Shown here: positions 35,851-46,751 of the stretch, piece by piece
How positions within the stretch are numbered: the stretch's first letter is position 1
How the letters are laid out: the number at the start of each line of letters is the position of its first letter
Position numbers and translations under genes: made by a program
From: Pararge aegeria
Lineage: Eukaryota > Arthropoda > Insecta > Lepidoptera > Nymphalidae
NCBI RefSeq assembly: GCF_905163445.1
Contig: NC_053190.1
Coordinates: 5,086,501 to 5,150,500 of the forward strand
Direction: 5' to 3'
Length of the DNA: 64,000 nt
Notes under the pieces: generated by a model
Database searches by the model: none
The model's input: the letters and a program-made list of their open reading frames with translations, nothing else
Told to the model about the DNA's origin: nothing

Positions 35851-36597
35851 ATGAGATGAGATGTGCGTAGGTGTTAAGCCTAATGTGCCTGTAACAGAAA
35901 ACCATACCCTTTAGACTAAAAAAGTATGAACGGTGTTCTATGTTAGTATCAAAAAATATCAAAGTTTCCGCAAATCCAAGCTTGGAAATAAAGTAAATTT
36001 ATATTTCCAAAAGAGCATATACGACATATATACAAAATAAGGTTAAGGGGTCAGAACTACGAGTAGGCATATTTTCTTTCGAGCTGCTCTCCATTCGGAG
36101 CGGCAAAAAGGCTGAAAATAGTAGAAAAACAACACTGCATGTCTGTGTAGGCATTTTTAACGTTCGCCAAAGCGAAACGACTAGTCGAAGTGTAAAAATT
36201 GCACAAAGGACGGCTTTGTTGAGCGCACTAAGTAAGATAATATTGTGCATCATAATAATATCGTCTAAAAATAAATAACGTTACGATCACTAATATTATG
36301 AATGCATGTCTGTCTATCTGTTTGATACCTTTGTTCAATCAAATCAAAATTAATAATACAGGGGACAGCAGGGTATAACTATAGTACGAGTTTAGTCAGT
36401 TTAAGTTTCAGTAATTCAACAAAAGAGTATTAAGCTATGATTTCTGTTACTATTTAATAATCCTGTGAATAAATGAATTCATTATTATTTATTTGTTCGG
36501 CACCGGTTTAGATATAATTTTGTACAGAGGAAGCTGACACTCCGAAATGGCATACGAGAACCGTCTCCGCGGCCTTTAAAAAAAGCCTAAGTAAGTT

Positions 36598-36664
36598 ACG
36601 TGGAATCGAACCCGGAACCGCAATCTTAAAACATTAGCGCTGACTACTGCGCCAGGGAGATCGT
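36598..36664 (-). mobile_element. tRNA-like SINE head
   Basis: The minus strand reads tctccctggcgcagtagtca and ccgggttcgattcca, box A and B arrangement. No SINE-A, B or C body follows. Confidence 0.45.
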
Positions 36665-37117
36665 CAAAATATAATTATTATTGGTAGAATTTTGCAAAAT
36701 AAACACTACTCACAGTACTTTTTTAATAAACGAAATAAATAACAATGAAATCAATACTAAGGAGCTAGCTAATTTTTCCAATATATGAGAACGTTTACAG
36801 CAAAGAAGCTATATGTTACTTGAGCTACGGCATTGCTTCGAGCCTACGAAAGCTACGAACTGAATCTGACAGGCGATATACTACGCTCGCGTTTCGCTTA
36901 TCGGCTTCAGTAGCTACGCTGTACGCGTTTAGACTATTATCAGATTCGACGTACTGCCATAGAGTTACTTACATACAATGTTTAACAAACTTTAACATCA
37001 CATATGACCTCGTGTGAAAATGAGGGTGATGTTATAGTCATTGTGCTCATTAAGTAGCGTTACTCCAAATCGATACCTGATTATGTGACCAACTTAAACT
37101 CACTAAATATGTGTTTA

Positions 37118-37355
37118 TTGGGAGGCATCGGCCTTGGCTAGTTCCCACCCTGCAGCCAAAGACGTGTGCCGCCAAGTGATCTAGCGTTCCAGTCATTGAT
37201 TTGATATGTTATTATCGTAACGTTCCAGTACTACTAGCGACGTATAAACCGATTACGGGTGACCTAACAAGTTAGCCCGCCAACGTCTTAGATCGCATTA
37301 TTACTTACTGACATGGGAGATTGCAGTCAAGGGGTAACTTTTAATGGAATAAAAA
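37118..37355 (+). mobile_element. SINE-B copy carrying a 27-bp insertion
   Basis: ccttggctagttcccaccct, gacgtgtgccgccaagtgat, then an insertion at 37194-37220 between direct repeats cgttccagt, then ataaaccgattacgggt and a 3' end gattgcagtcaaggggtaac. Confidence 0.72.
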
Positions 37356-38065
37356 AAACAAGTAAATATTCGTTTCCTTATATATAGTTGTATCTATCGA
37401 GCATCACTTTTTCATGATTATCCTCGTAAATTTTATTTAATCAATCTATCCGCAATCTGTAGAAGAAATCTACAGATACAATTAAAAAAAAATAACAACT
37501 TTTCTTAGCAAGTTATCAACAGATTATAGAAAGATTAAATATAGAAAACGGACGATTATAACTACAACTCGTAAATATTCATTAACTTATTCTCGAAGTT
37601 TGATCACTAAGCCTGCCATGTATCTAGTACAAATAAAGTCATTATACATTTGCCAAGCCTAATTTAAATTGTCAAGAGTTATTTACATCTCAATATTCTT
37701 TTCCTGGTTTGTAACAAGGCCAATAATATGGAAATATCAATTTCACAAGGGCTATCATAATATTATTTTCTTATATTATTCCTTTATTCTTCGGAATGAC
37801 AATATTTGAAAGTACTTTTTCGTATAACGTAAAAATTATATTTTGATTGTGTGTATCGAATTGTCCGCCCTTTGAGCCATGTAAAGGTGTAAGTTTCTGT
37901 CACAAAAGTACTATTAAATGTATTTTTACTGACGTTACAGCATTGACTACGATACGTTGTTAGCATAAAAGTCAACCTATTCCACCAAACGCATAAAACT
38001 AAGGCCAGCTCGAGAATACGAGAATAATTAAAAACAAATCCAAAAACTGCTTTTCGCGTACAAGC

Positions 38066-38184
38066 GCGTTTGTGTGTATGTGGGTGTGTGTGTGGCGTGT
38101 GTGTGTGTGTGGGTGTGTGTGTGTATGTGGGTGTGTGTGGCGCGCGTGTGTGTGTGTGTGTGTGTGTGTGTGCTCGTGTGTGTT
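38066..38184 (+). repeat. (GT)n microsatellite with interruptions
   Basis: About 115 bp of GT repeats with GGC and GGGT interruptions. It lies in the Beat intron, about 275 bp downstream of the exon 38459-38594 in transcript order (CA-repeat in the transcript). Open frames here are artefacts. Confidence 0.9.
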
Positions 38185-38458
38185 TATGAGGGCGGCCTGT
38201 TTGTGTATTCAAGACCATGCATTTTTCTGGGAAAAAGCCTATGTCAATCTCCGATCTAATAGTTTAAGTAAGAGTTTAGATTAATAAAAGTAAGAGTAAG
38301 TGATTTAAAATTTACATAATGAGGCCCTTTGACAGCAAAATCGCAAACGTCTCTTCCAATATTTCTTTGTAACGTAAGTTAGTACAATTAATGTTAACAC
38401 AGCGGTTTGAAACCAAATTACCGAAAATAAAAGTGCGGTACTCGGTGGTTTCACTTAC

Positions 38459-38594
38459 CAATAACGCTCACTTCGTGTATTTTGGACGCCTTTGAATACA
38501 ACGGAATTTCAAGGGCTATTTCGCAGGCGTAGGGACCGGACGCCGCGAAATCCATTCTCTCCAAAGTTATTGAGGTCGGAGTCATTTTCGGTAG
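38459..38594 (-). CDS. Beat-like gene, exon encoding end of Ig1
   Basis: 136 bp: 45 codons plus one base. Acceptor ccttgtttcag, donor gtaagtga. It encodes LPKMTPTSITLERMDFAASG, then PYACEIALEI and PLYSKASKIHEVSVI. The run from ITLERM through SGPYACE is the E-F strand region of an Ig domain, with the second Ig1 cysteine in Y-A-C. The following PLYSKAS segment is characteristic of Beat proteins between the F and G strands. The last base G joins TT of the next exon to make Val. No stop codons, clean consensus splice sites and a GC content above its surroundings all support it. Confidence 0.85.
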
Positions 38595-39261
38595 CTGAAA
38601 CAAGGAATAAGGCGGTTAAACTGAGTGCATTAATTCAATGACTTTTAAACTAGACGGTTATTATTTTTCAGGGTTCCGTATAGTGATCATAAAGTCATTT
38701 ATATAACTATTTATGCTTGATAAAAAGAAAATGCATATTTTATCTAACGATCCGGTTGATATATAATGCTTATGTAATTTAGATTTAAAACCACGACAAA
38801 GTGGCCTTTCTAACCTATGTTACTTAACCTTTATTTTATTTTTAATTTCTTTACAATGCTAACATATGAAAATAAAGTACAGACCTTGTATGAAATTATT
38901 AAAAAAAAAAAAAACGTATTTCCTTTGTTATTGAGTCGTAATTCCATATTGTCAATTTAATTTCCCAAAATAAGCTTTCAACTGAAATGTGATACAGATG
39001 GATAATTAAAAGCCGTTAAATATTGGATAGAAGCAGGCGTTACTTTGCGGTATTCTATATTATTCAATGAACAATAATATTTTTAAAGGCTTATTAAACT
39101 ATAATCCATTAAAACGAGGCAGTGTGCATTTTACGATGACTTGAATCTGCATACAACAGAGACACAACCACACACAAATTCTGAAATGCAGATGCAGAGA
39201 ATCCCATCCCTTAAAACTTGTAAGTTATTTGCGTTTTTAAGAAATTAGAATATCAAATGTT

Positions 39262-39432
39262 TCAACGGTGAAGAAAAACGTGTTTAAACCTGCATGCCTG
39301 AGAGCTCTCCGTAATGTTCTCAAAGGCATGTGGGGTCTACCAATCCACACTGCGACAGTATGGTGGACTACGGCCGTTCTCTTTGTGGGAGGAAACACGT
39401 GTATCGAGTGGTGGACCGCTGATGGGTCATGA
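39262..39432 (+). mobile_element. SINE-C fragment
   Basis: caacggtgaagaaaaacgtg, cctgcatgcctgagagctct, ggtggactacggccg; head missing. Confidence 0.65.
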
Positions 39433-39512
39433 CGATAAACCTTAATGTTATTTTATATGAGTTATTCCAATTCAGTGTTCATATTTTATAAATTTAAAAT
39501 GCATAAAAAAAA

Positions 39513-39588
39513 TTTGGATTTGAACCTGCGACTCTCTGGCAATCGCGGCCTGAGCGCTTTCTCCAATTAAGCTACGGCTCTCCTACCG
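39513..39588 (-). mobile_element. tRNA-like SINE head, fourth family
   Basis: On the minus strand, ggagagccgtagcttaattg resembles a tRNA D-arm with A box and gtcgcaggttcaaatcc a B box. The acceptor stem does not close, so I call it a SINE head, not a tRNA gene. Confidence 0.5.
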
Positions 39589-40050
39589 TCGATGCTGAAA
39601 TTAGTACTCGTATATGCCTTTCACATCAGTCTTATAGCGACTGTAGCGTCATCGAGTAGGAAACGTTGCAATTTCGATCAACTTTTTCAAAGATCCATAT
39701 TACAATGAGACACGTTTGAAACAAGAGAGGACACATTGCTTTTCTTTTTTTTATAATTTTTATTAGTGTTTTTACCTACACTTGGAGGAATTATCAATTT
39801 TATAAATTTAAAATGCATATAAACATTTTCAGTGTTCATAACTTTTACGTAATTCAAGCAGTGGAAAGGCAAAGTAATGTGCCAACTTTCTTACAACTGA
39901 GTTAACCAAATTGGGCCCATTGTACTCTTTATGGAGAAAGTATAATAAATGTGTAGTTATCCAACAGTACATAAGAATGAAATACTATTTAACTGACTTT
40001 CAAAACAGACAGAGGTTCAACTCAGTGTGTTTGTTGCAAATGCATAAAAA

Positions 40051-40052
<2 letters not shown>

Positions 40053-40092
<40 letters not shown>

Positions 40093-40103
40093 TATATATA
40101 TAG
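40053..40103 (+). repeat. (TA)n microsatellite
   Basis: Two runs of AT repeats split by one ata phase shift. Confidence 0.9.
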
Positions 40104-40525
40104 TATACAAAAAGTTATTTTTAAAGATTTGTGACTGTTTGTCTTTCTTTCTATGTGTTTGTTTTTGATAGATTGAGGGATTTTGAAGGGACTTTCTAAA
40201 CCTTTTATTTCTTAAATGGGGGTTGAAAGATTTACCAGGGGTCACATGTTATTCAAAGTTAGAGACATCCCAATTTAGAAGATAGGTTACTTTTAGGTTA
40301 TGGATTTCTGTTACATCAATCCCCAAAGGGTCAAACTGGGTTGAAAGGTTAGGATTATATGCGAGTCCTTTATTTTGGATTTTAGGAAAAATAATAATTG
40401 ATAAAGCGTTGTTCTAAAAACTAGACCCAGGGCTGTAGAATTGGCCCTAAAAGTGTGTATGGGTAAAAATTATGTATTACAAAGATTTGCAGGCGGAGCA
40501 AGTGACGTCTAACCTTCAACTACTA

Positions 40526-40780
40526 TTAATACTAGGCTAAAATATAATGAATGAATGAATGAATGAATGAATGAATAATTGAATGAATGAATGAATGAAT
40601 GAATGAATGAATGAATACACTTTTATTGTACACCACATAAACATAACAAATTAACAGTAAAAATTTAACAAAAGGTATACAATTTGGCGGCCTTATCGCT
40701 ACATAGCGATCTCTTCCAGGCAACCAAAGGCGTTAAAAACAGCTCAAGAAGAGAGGTAGGTGTTGCATTTAACTGTACTG
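40526..40780 (-). mobile_element. LINE 3' end with (TTCA)n tail
   Basis: The minus-strand element ends in the CATT/TTCA microsatellite at 40547-40617. Body: acttttattgtacaccacat, atttggcggccttatcgcta, tcttccaggcaacc. It resembles the UTR type of 35473-35655 but is a distinct family. Confidence 0.55.
40547..40617 (+). repeat. (AATG)n microsatellite, LINE tail
   Basis: About 17 units with one interruption (aataattg). It forms the tail of the LINE 3' end at 40526-40780. Confidence 0.9.
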
Positions 40781-41204
40781 TGTTGCAAATAAACATGCAT
40801 AAACCTATATATACAAATATAATATGTACATATTATAACAAACTTACTATAAATATATAGAAAAAATATATATAAATAATAAAAAAAAAAAAATATCGCC
40901 GAATAACTGGAATACCAGCGAGAAAAATCGCAAACCGGTACCTATTTCAATTGGTTCAAGTACGAGTATATGTAGAAATCCTTTATCTGTAACTCGTACA
41001 TTCTCTTTTTGGTGTAAAGCGCTCAAATTGTAATGGAGTTTCACTGTAGTCTGGAATGTATAATACATTGTATTTCACAATTCAACAACTCCGTTCTAGC
41101 CAGTTCAACATAATATTATCTAATCTTAAAAACAAAGGGTCTCAATTTAAAATGTATATTGTTCAAAGCTATAACGCTTTAACTACAATATAATCTACTT
41201 ATCT

Positions 41205-41345
41205 TTATATATATATTTCTTGTGTGCGTCCTCCTAAACGGCCGGACCGATTTGAATGAATTTTTCGGTATGCGTTTGGGTGGCACCCTGGATGGTTCAG
41301 ATTCACAAATCAGCCCGACAGATGGCGCTGGGGTCCGCTAGTATC
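41205..41345 (+). mobile_element. Helitron-like element, short
   Basis: gtcctcctaaacggccggac, gatttgaatgaatttttcgg, cagatggcgctggggtccgc and end tagtat; same type of end as 28755-29033. Confidence 0.55.
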
Positions 41346-41446
41346 TTATAAGGCGCATCAACCATTGAATACATCCACACGAATATTATAAGTTCGAAAG
41401 TGTGTTTGTTTGTTACATATATTCGTATTAATCAGTACACCAATCC

Positions 41447-41615
41447 CTAGTGGGGGAAATTTGAGAATTTGTAATTTCTGAATTTTCTCTGGTCTGGTCT
41501 GGTGACAGGCTTCGGTAGTGGCCAGTTCCCACCCTACCGAAAAAGACGTGCCGCCAAGCGATTTGAAGTTCCGGTACGATGTTGCGTAGGAATCGATTAT
41601 ACGCCAATACATTTT
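41447..41615 (+). mobile_element. SINE-B fragment
   Basis: ttctctggtctggtctggtg, cagttcccaccctaccg and gacgtgccgccaagcgattt; the 3' third is lost. Confidence 0.68.
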
Positions 41616-42214
41616 AGTCCGCAACAGACTTATCTATCCAGAGTAATAATAGTAAAGACACTTAAGGGGAGTTATGACCCAAAAAATAATGTTCATTAAA
41701 CGGCTATGACCCGTTTTGAAAACATACTTCTGAACTGTCCCGTAACATGTACAAGTTTGATTTAAATTATTATTATCTACGATGTTAAACGTTTTATGTG
41801 AAAAGGCATGGTTAAAGCACCAAAATATTAAAAGGCTTTTCAATTTTAGAATAACCTTCACACTTTTAACTACAAAATGCTACGTTTTAAGTTCGAATTC
41901 TATTGAAAATGCCATCGTCCGCCAGTTTTGTACATCACGTGATATAACTTACTTACCTCTTATGACTGCAATATCACCTTTATTCCCACCAGCATAAGGG
42001 TTACCAATACAAAAATAATGTTGAAAAGGCAATTTTCGACACGAGACAGTTATGGGTCGGATACTACGTGATACATGTTAGGTATTGAGCTGTACACAAA
42101 AGTTTCCGTCAAATTAGTTTTATTTTGACTGTTATTAGATTTCTCATATTTTGTCTTTAATTTAATTTCCGTTATATGTATATATATTTATATTCCGAAT
42201 ATGAGTTTATAAAA

Positions 42215-42468
42215 ATAAATATACTACGACAATACACACATCGCCATCTAGCCCCAAAGTAAGCGTAGCTTGTGTTATGGGTACTTAGATGCCTGATGAA
42301 TATTTTTATGAATTATATACGTAAATACTTAGATACTACATATAAACACCCAGACACTGAAAAACATTCCCGCTCGTCAAACAAACATTTTCCAGTAGTG
42401 GCAATCGAACACACGGCCTTAGGCTTAGAAAGCAGGGTCGCTGGAAACTGCGCCAATCGGCCGTCAAA
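42215..42468 (-). mobile_element. SINE-A copy
   Basis: On the plus strand: tactacgacaatacacacat, cgccatctagccccaaagtaagcgtagc, then the reversed tRNA-like head ending ccaatcggccgtca. Confidence 0.82.
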
Positions 42469-42719
42469 ACAATATATAATAAATGTTATAATTATTTAAT
42501 GAATGTTTATACTCGTAGGTAGGTACAAGTAGGTATATGTTTAAATGCTACGGTCTTTATATGTATATTATATTATGTATATTATATGTTAACATACGGA
42601 TGATAAGCACTTGTACCTTTCTTTTATCTTTATTTTATCATAAGTAGTTTATAACATGGACTAAAGGGCTCTCTCAATAGTTGGGTTTGCCTATAATCAC
42701 CATGCTGGGCAGATGGGTT

Positions 42720-43015
42720 GGTGATCGCAGTCATCATCATCATCATCACATCCACCCATTACTGGAACACTACAGAGCAGGGGTCTCGTCCCACAACGAG
42801 GAGGGGTGAAGGCCGTAGTCCACCAGGCTGGCCCAGTGCTGATTGGTGGACTGCACGCTCCTTTGAGGAGTCAAGCAAGTGATATTTTAATTATTTTAAA
42901 GCCACATAACTCAGAAAAGTTACAGGTTTGGTTTAGAGGCTGGGAATCGAACTCGGCCCCCGAAAGTGAAGTCGAACCCAGCGCTATCACCGTTTCATCG
43001 GAGGTGATCGCAGTA
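42720..43015 (-). mobile_element. SINE-C copy
   Basis: Reversed tail catcatcatcatcatcac, body gaaggccgtagtccaccagg and agtgctgattggtggactgc, head with gggaatcgaactcggccccc. Confidence 0.75.
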
Positions 43016-43196
43016 GATAATATCAGCACTTATGAGGGCAATTCCCCTAGTGCCACTTGCGTCCAGTTGCTCAATTGATGTCGTCTGTCCGCCTAAACGG
43101 GGGTTTAGCGATTGGATTTTATAGTTTGTAAATTGTAATTGAAACTGCACTATGGTAAACCGTGAAAGTTATGTATTTAATATTTAATAGTGTCAT

Positions 43197-43560
43197 TTCT
43201 ATGGGCCTCATAAGAAGGCTCAGAGTCACTCAGGTGTATCTTTACGCAACCAGAGTTACCGACATAGCGACATAGCTCTTTGAGTCGCGAAGCTGAAGTG
43301 GCAATGGGTAGGGCACATAATTTAGAAAAAGGATTGCCGTTGGGGTCCCAAGGTGCTGGAATGGCAGCCCTGCACTGGTAAGCGCAGCGTTGATCGACCC
43401 AACGAGGTGGATAGACGACATTAGACGCGTCGCAAGTAGTCGCTGGATCCAAGCGGCACAGAAGCGTGGAATTTGGAACTCCCTAAAAATACCTATATTT
43501 ATGTCCAGTTGTGGACGTCTGTCGGTTCATATTATGATAATATCAACCGACAGACGGTTG
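43197..43560 (+). mobile_element. RTE-like LINE fragment with rearranged 3' end
   Basis: Contains gggcctcataagaaggctcagagtcactcag, then VAKLKWQWVGHII-like and GKRSVDRPNEVDRRH-like sequence, ending near gtccagttgtggacgtctgtcgg. The last 60 bp fold into overlapping inverted repeats. Confidence 0.68.
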
Positions 43561-43572
43561 ATATTATATAAC
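43516..43572. repeat. Overlapping inverted repeats
   Basis: cgtctgtcggtt (43516) pairs with aaccgacagacg (43545-43556); the segment ataatatcaacc pairs with ggttgatattat just after. The right arm of the first is inside the second. Confidence 0.8.
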
Positions 43573-43839
43573 TCACTCTTAAATCTCTATTAAATGTCAT
43601 CTGCCACATGTAACATGTCACCTGCCAGCTGGCATATGTCAAATGTCACTTATCATAGATCACTGTCTTTTTAGTATTTCCCGTATGACGCCAGTACTTA
43701 TTAAAAATTTTACGTCGACGATTACACGAACATTCGCTTGTTTAATTTTATAACTTTTTTTGTTCTAGTAATAACGGACCGGATCAAGAAGATGGCCAGC
43801 CTGATCGTAAGAGGAAAACTATTGCCTTTAAACAACAAT

Positions 43840-44000
43840 ACCTCAAAGTGCATGCAAGGAACACGTCATGTGCCTGCAAAAACATCGGCAACCACGCTTT
43901 TCAGACCGCAATCTAGCAATGCTGCTTGACCGCAGAAATAAGCATAGCAGCGGTACTTTCTTGGACGAGTGCTGTCACAAAAAGCTGTAGCTACCACTCA
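43840..44000 (+). repeat. Dispersed repeat, related to 50890-50960
   Basis: caaccacgcttttcagac, caatgctgcttgaccgcaga and aataagcatagcag match the reverse of 50890-50960. Probably an old LINE 3' region. Confidence 0.45.
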
Positions 44001-44687
44001 ATATAATTCCTAGTGAAAAGGTTCAGGATTAGTTATATACATAGTTGCATGTTTAATTGCCTATTCAATGTAGGCTCTAATTATAAGCTGCAGGAATACT
44101 TACTAGTACTCCGCGTACCGTGAATGCAATATTCAGTATTCCTGATACATTTATTATATTCTAGGTTACGTTATTATTAACTAAACCTGTGTTCGCTTAC
44201 TGAGCACGTAATTTGTAGTCAACAAGTTGTGGAATATATAACCCCAGGCAATGAAGAACCTTTGAGGTTTATTTATTTATCTTTAGACTAGCTGTAGCTG
44301 TATTTTTTCAATTTGAGAAATAACACACTGATCATATTCCCTGTCCGAAAATCCCTTCCTCTTTTACTTGCAGCCGTTTTTATTTTAAACATAGGTTTTA
44401 AGATATTTAAGCTGAGTTATTGTTGAGTCAATATTGGATTGTTTTTTAACCTCACCTTTTAGGTGATAATGCAGTTTAAAGTGGTAGTGGGTGACCCTTT
44501 AGGGGTGTAATGGCCGTTACACGGTAGTACCTACTTACAATCCAATGGCTCATTACTACACAGACACGAGTGCAGGCGCACGTCCAAAACGAACCATGTC
44601 CGTCGCTAGACTGCGCAATTGACAGCTACCCATCTGCATGTATAGTGAGACAATGTATGTGTATCTATTTAATAGATGCATTTTTTT

Positions 44688-44885
44688 ATTCCACTACACG
44701 TTAGCCCTTGACTACAATCTCACCTTGTGGTAAGTGATGATGCAGTCTAAGATAGCAGCGGGCGAACCTGTTAGGGAGTATGGTAGTCATACCCCTAATC
44801 GGTTTCTACGCGACATCGCACCGGAACACTAAATGGCTTAGTGGCACGTTTTTACTTGTAGGGTGGTAATTAACCAGACCAAAAA
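44688..44885 (-). mobile_element. SINE-B copy
   Basis: cacgttagcccttgactaca, ggtaagtgatgatgcagtct, gtatggtagtcatacccct and gcgacatcgcaccggaacac. Confidence 0.75.
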
Positions 44886-44978
44886 CACTACAATGGATTT
44901 GGCAGTTGTATTAAACCATATCTAATACTATTAATGTTCTAATACTATTAATAAAGGTGTCAAATCAATACAACTTAC

Positions 44979-45074
44979 GTTTATATCAGCTCCTGTAAAG
45001 TTGTATAACTCGAATGGCGGATCCCTGCCCTGGACGTGCTGCATGATACGTTGTCCACTCTTAAAAAACACCAC
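44979..45074 (-). CDS. Beat-like gene, exon encoding middle of Ig1
   Basis: 96 bp, exactly 32 codons, phase 0 at both ends. Acceptor attcgcag and donor gtaagttg flank it. It encodes VVFFKSGQRIMQHVQGRD, then PPFELYNFTGADIN. It aligns with the Beat-family block usually written as V-K-W-Y followed by charged residues, F or Y, P-P and G-x-N/D. The position that is normally the core Trp of Ig1 reads Phe here (KVVFFK). NFT is a potential N-glycosylation site. A Helitron-like element starts about 22 bases upstream of the acceptor, and the tract before the AG is purine-rich for an insect acceptor, so this junction is the weakest of the five, but phase and domain order fit on both sides. Confidence 0.75.
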
Positions 45075-45097
45075 CTGCGAATTTTTTTAATCCTTAA

Positions 45098-45297
45098 TCT
45101 TACTAATATTATAAATGTGAAAGTGTGGATGTTTATACTCAATCACGCAAAAACGGCTAAACGGATTTGGATAAAATTTGGCATGCCTTTGGCATGGAAA
45201 ATAAGATATTCCGAGGGAAAATTGAAAAATGTTACTGAGCGAAGCTTTAGACCCAATTCTGAACTCCACGCAGACGAAGTCGCGGGCAGAAGTTAGT
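45098..45297 (+). mobile_element. Helitron-like element, family H2, beside Beat exon
   Basis: tcttactaatattataaatg start, cggctaaacggatttggata, end gtcgcgggcagaagttagta. Begins 22-24 bases from the acceptor of the exon at 44979-45074. A second element follows directly. Confidence 0.7.
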
Positions 45298-45514
45298 ACT
45301 AATATTATAAATGCGAAAGTGAATTTGTTTGTGCTTCCATCACGCTCTAACTAATCAACCAATCGACTTCATTTTTGGCATAGGGTTATTTGAAAGGGCG
45401 CAGAGTAACATAAGCTACTTTTTATCTCAGAAAACAAACGATTCCCACGGGATTTGTAAGAACCGTAACAAAAGCGGACGACTACATTGGGCAACAGCTA
45501 CTAGCTAGTAATAA
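45298..45514 (+). mobile_element. Helitron-like element, tandem with the previous
   Basis: taatattataaatgcgaaag start, agctactttttatctcagaa, end gggcaacagctactagctag. Head-to-tail with the H2 copy at 45098. Confidence 0.65.
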
Positions 45515-46046
45515 ATAATGTGTAACAAGTGTTAAATCGGACTCAAGTATAAAAAAATTAAAATCAAATTAATTGTAAGGTTGACAGTCATTTTGGGATA
45601 CAAACGGAAAAACCAAAAAGACGCTTCAACAAAGATAAAGTAATTTAAAAAAAAATATGTTAGAGTGCCTCGTTGGTCTATACTGAAGGTAAGTACGCAG
45701 GCATAATAATAAAGAATCACGTCTCGAAAGTTACCTTGTACTTGTGACCTGTATATAGGTTAGAAAACTACGTGAATGCTACAAACTGGATCTGACAGGT
45801 AATCTATTTCGCTCGCGTATCGCTTATCTCGCATCATTGGATACACTAAGCGTATTTGCACCATTATCTGATCTGTTACTCACTGCACTGCATTGGTGTA
45901 CTTTGACAATAAAACATAATTGAATACTAACAATGTCTAACTCTTCTTAATTTTTCTACGACTTCCCAAAAGGGACTGTTTTAAGGTTTGCTGCTTGTAG
46001 AGTTTATGTTATTGTTTGAGGTTTTTTTTATTACACTGTGAATTAA

Positions 46047-46124
46047 AAATGCCTGAACAAATTTGGATGTACGAGGTAACGTATTCTAACGTTACCTCGT
46101 ACATCCAAATTTGTTCAGGCATTT
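46047..46124. repeat. Perfect palindrome, 36-bp arms, 6-bp spacer
   Basis: Left arm 46047-46082 (aaatgcctgaac ... ggtaacgt) and right arm 46089-46124 are exact reverse complements; spacer attcta. Arms without a single mismatch point to recent origin. Transcribed, it would give a long hairpin. Confidence 0.92.
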
Positions 46125-46304
46125 CGACCGACACTGATTATAAATTTTTTATAGTATTAAAATGGTGTAAGATTTTTGAAATGGGAAATCATAAGGTTTA
46201 TTATAGTTGTTGGAACTACACCGAAAACAGTTCGACCGACACTGATTAAATAATTTTGGTAAATGTAGAAATCGTAGGGTTTATTTTACTTGTTGGAGCT
46301 ACAC
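46123..46304 (+). repeat. Two direct repeats next to the palindrome
   Basis: ttcgaccgacactgatta at 46123 and 46231 begin two units that both end in ttgttgga.ctacac (46221 and 46304). The second is shorter. Confidence 0.7.
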
Positions 46305-46751
46305 TAAATTAATTACATTACAAAAATAAACAATATGGCGTGTACTAGGAACTATAAACCCACTGGTTCTCTCGCACGGCCAACAACCAAAGCGTAGTTA
46401 AGATATAATTTTATTCGTCTTAGTTGTGGGAGTGATACTGCAAACGTAATGCCACAAAAACATGGCGCAGATTCATTGTAATGAATGTAAATGAAATATG
46501 ATTTTAAAATAAGTATAACTAGAAGATTAAATATATCCTGTTAACTTGATAGATTATATACGAGAAGTTTAGAAACACTTTAGTTCATCTCAAAAGTTGG
46601 CATAACTTTTGTATAAATTAAGCCATTTTGTACTGAAACAACAAATAACAATATTAGAAGATTATCCAAACCTAGTTTCGTCTGCAATGATTGGTTTTTC
46701 CTTCATAATTAACTTAAGCTACTTTTTATTATAAAAAGCTCGACTTTACTT

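Larger units (their letters stand above)
33598..38458 (-). other. Beat intron, 4.9 kb
   Basis: Jockey family 1 fragment, F1 MITE with nested LINE tail, SINE head, SINE-B and the (GT)n repeat. No other coding signal. Confidence 0.7.
38595..44978 (-). other. Beat intron, 6.4 kb
   Basis: SINE-A, B and C copies, RTE fragment, Helitron, microsatellites at 40.05 and 40.55 kb. Nothing recognised in 41620-42210 and 44001-44687. Confidence 0.7.

Noticed and set aside
37784..38284. Open frames of His/Thr or Cys/Val-rich peptides over the GT repeat
   Set aside because: They are translations of a microsatellite in overlapping frames; no coding signal.
39513..39588. A functional tRNA gene
   Set aside because: Box A and B are present but acceptor and anticodon stems do not close; several similar heads exist, so SINE-derived. 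The same applies to 6355, 6645 and 36598.
40000..40245. Ile/Tyr-rich open frames at 40.0 kb and Phe/Ile/His/Ser-rich frame at 40.6 kb
   Set aside because: Translations of (TA)n and (AATG)n repeats.
42806..43078. A 90-codon plus-strand frame
   Set aside because: Antisense of a SINE-C copy.
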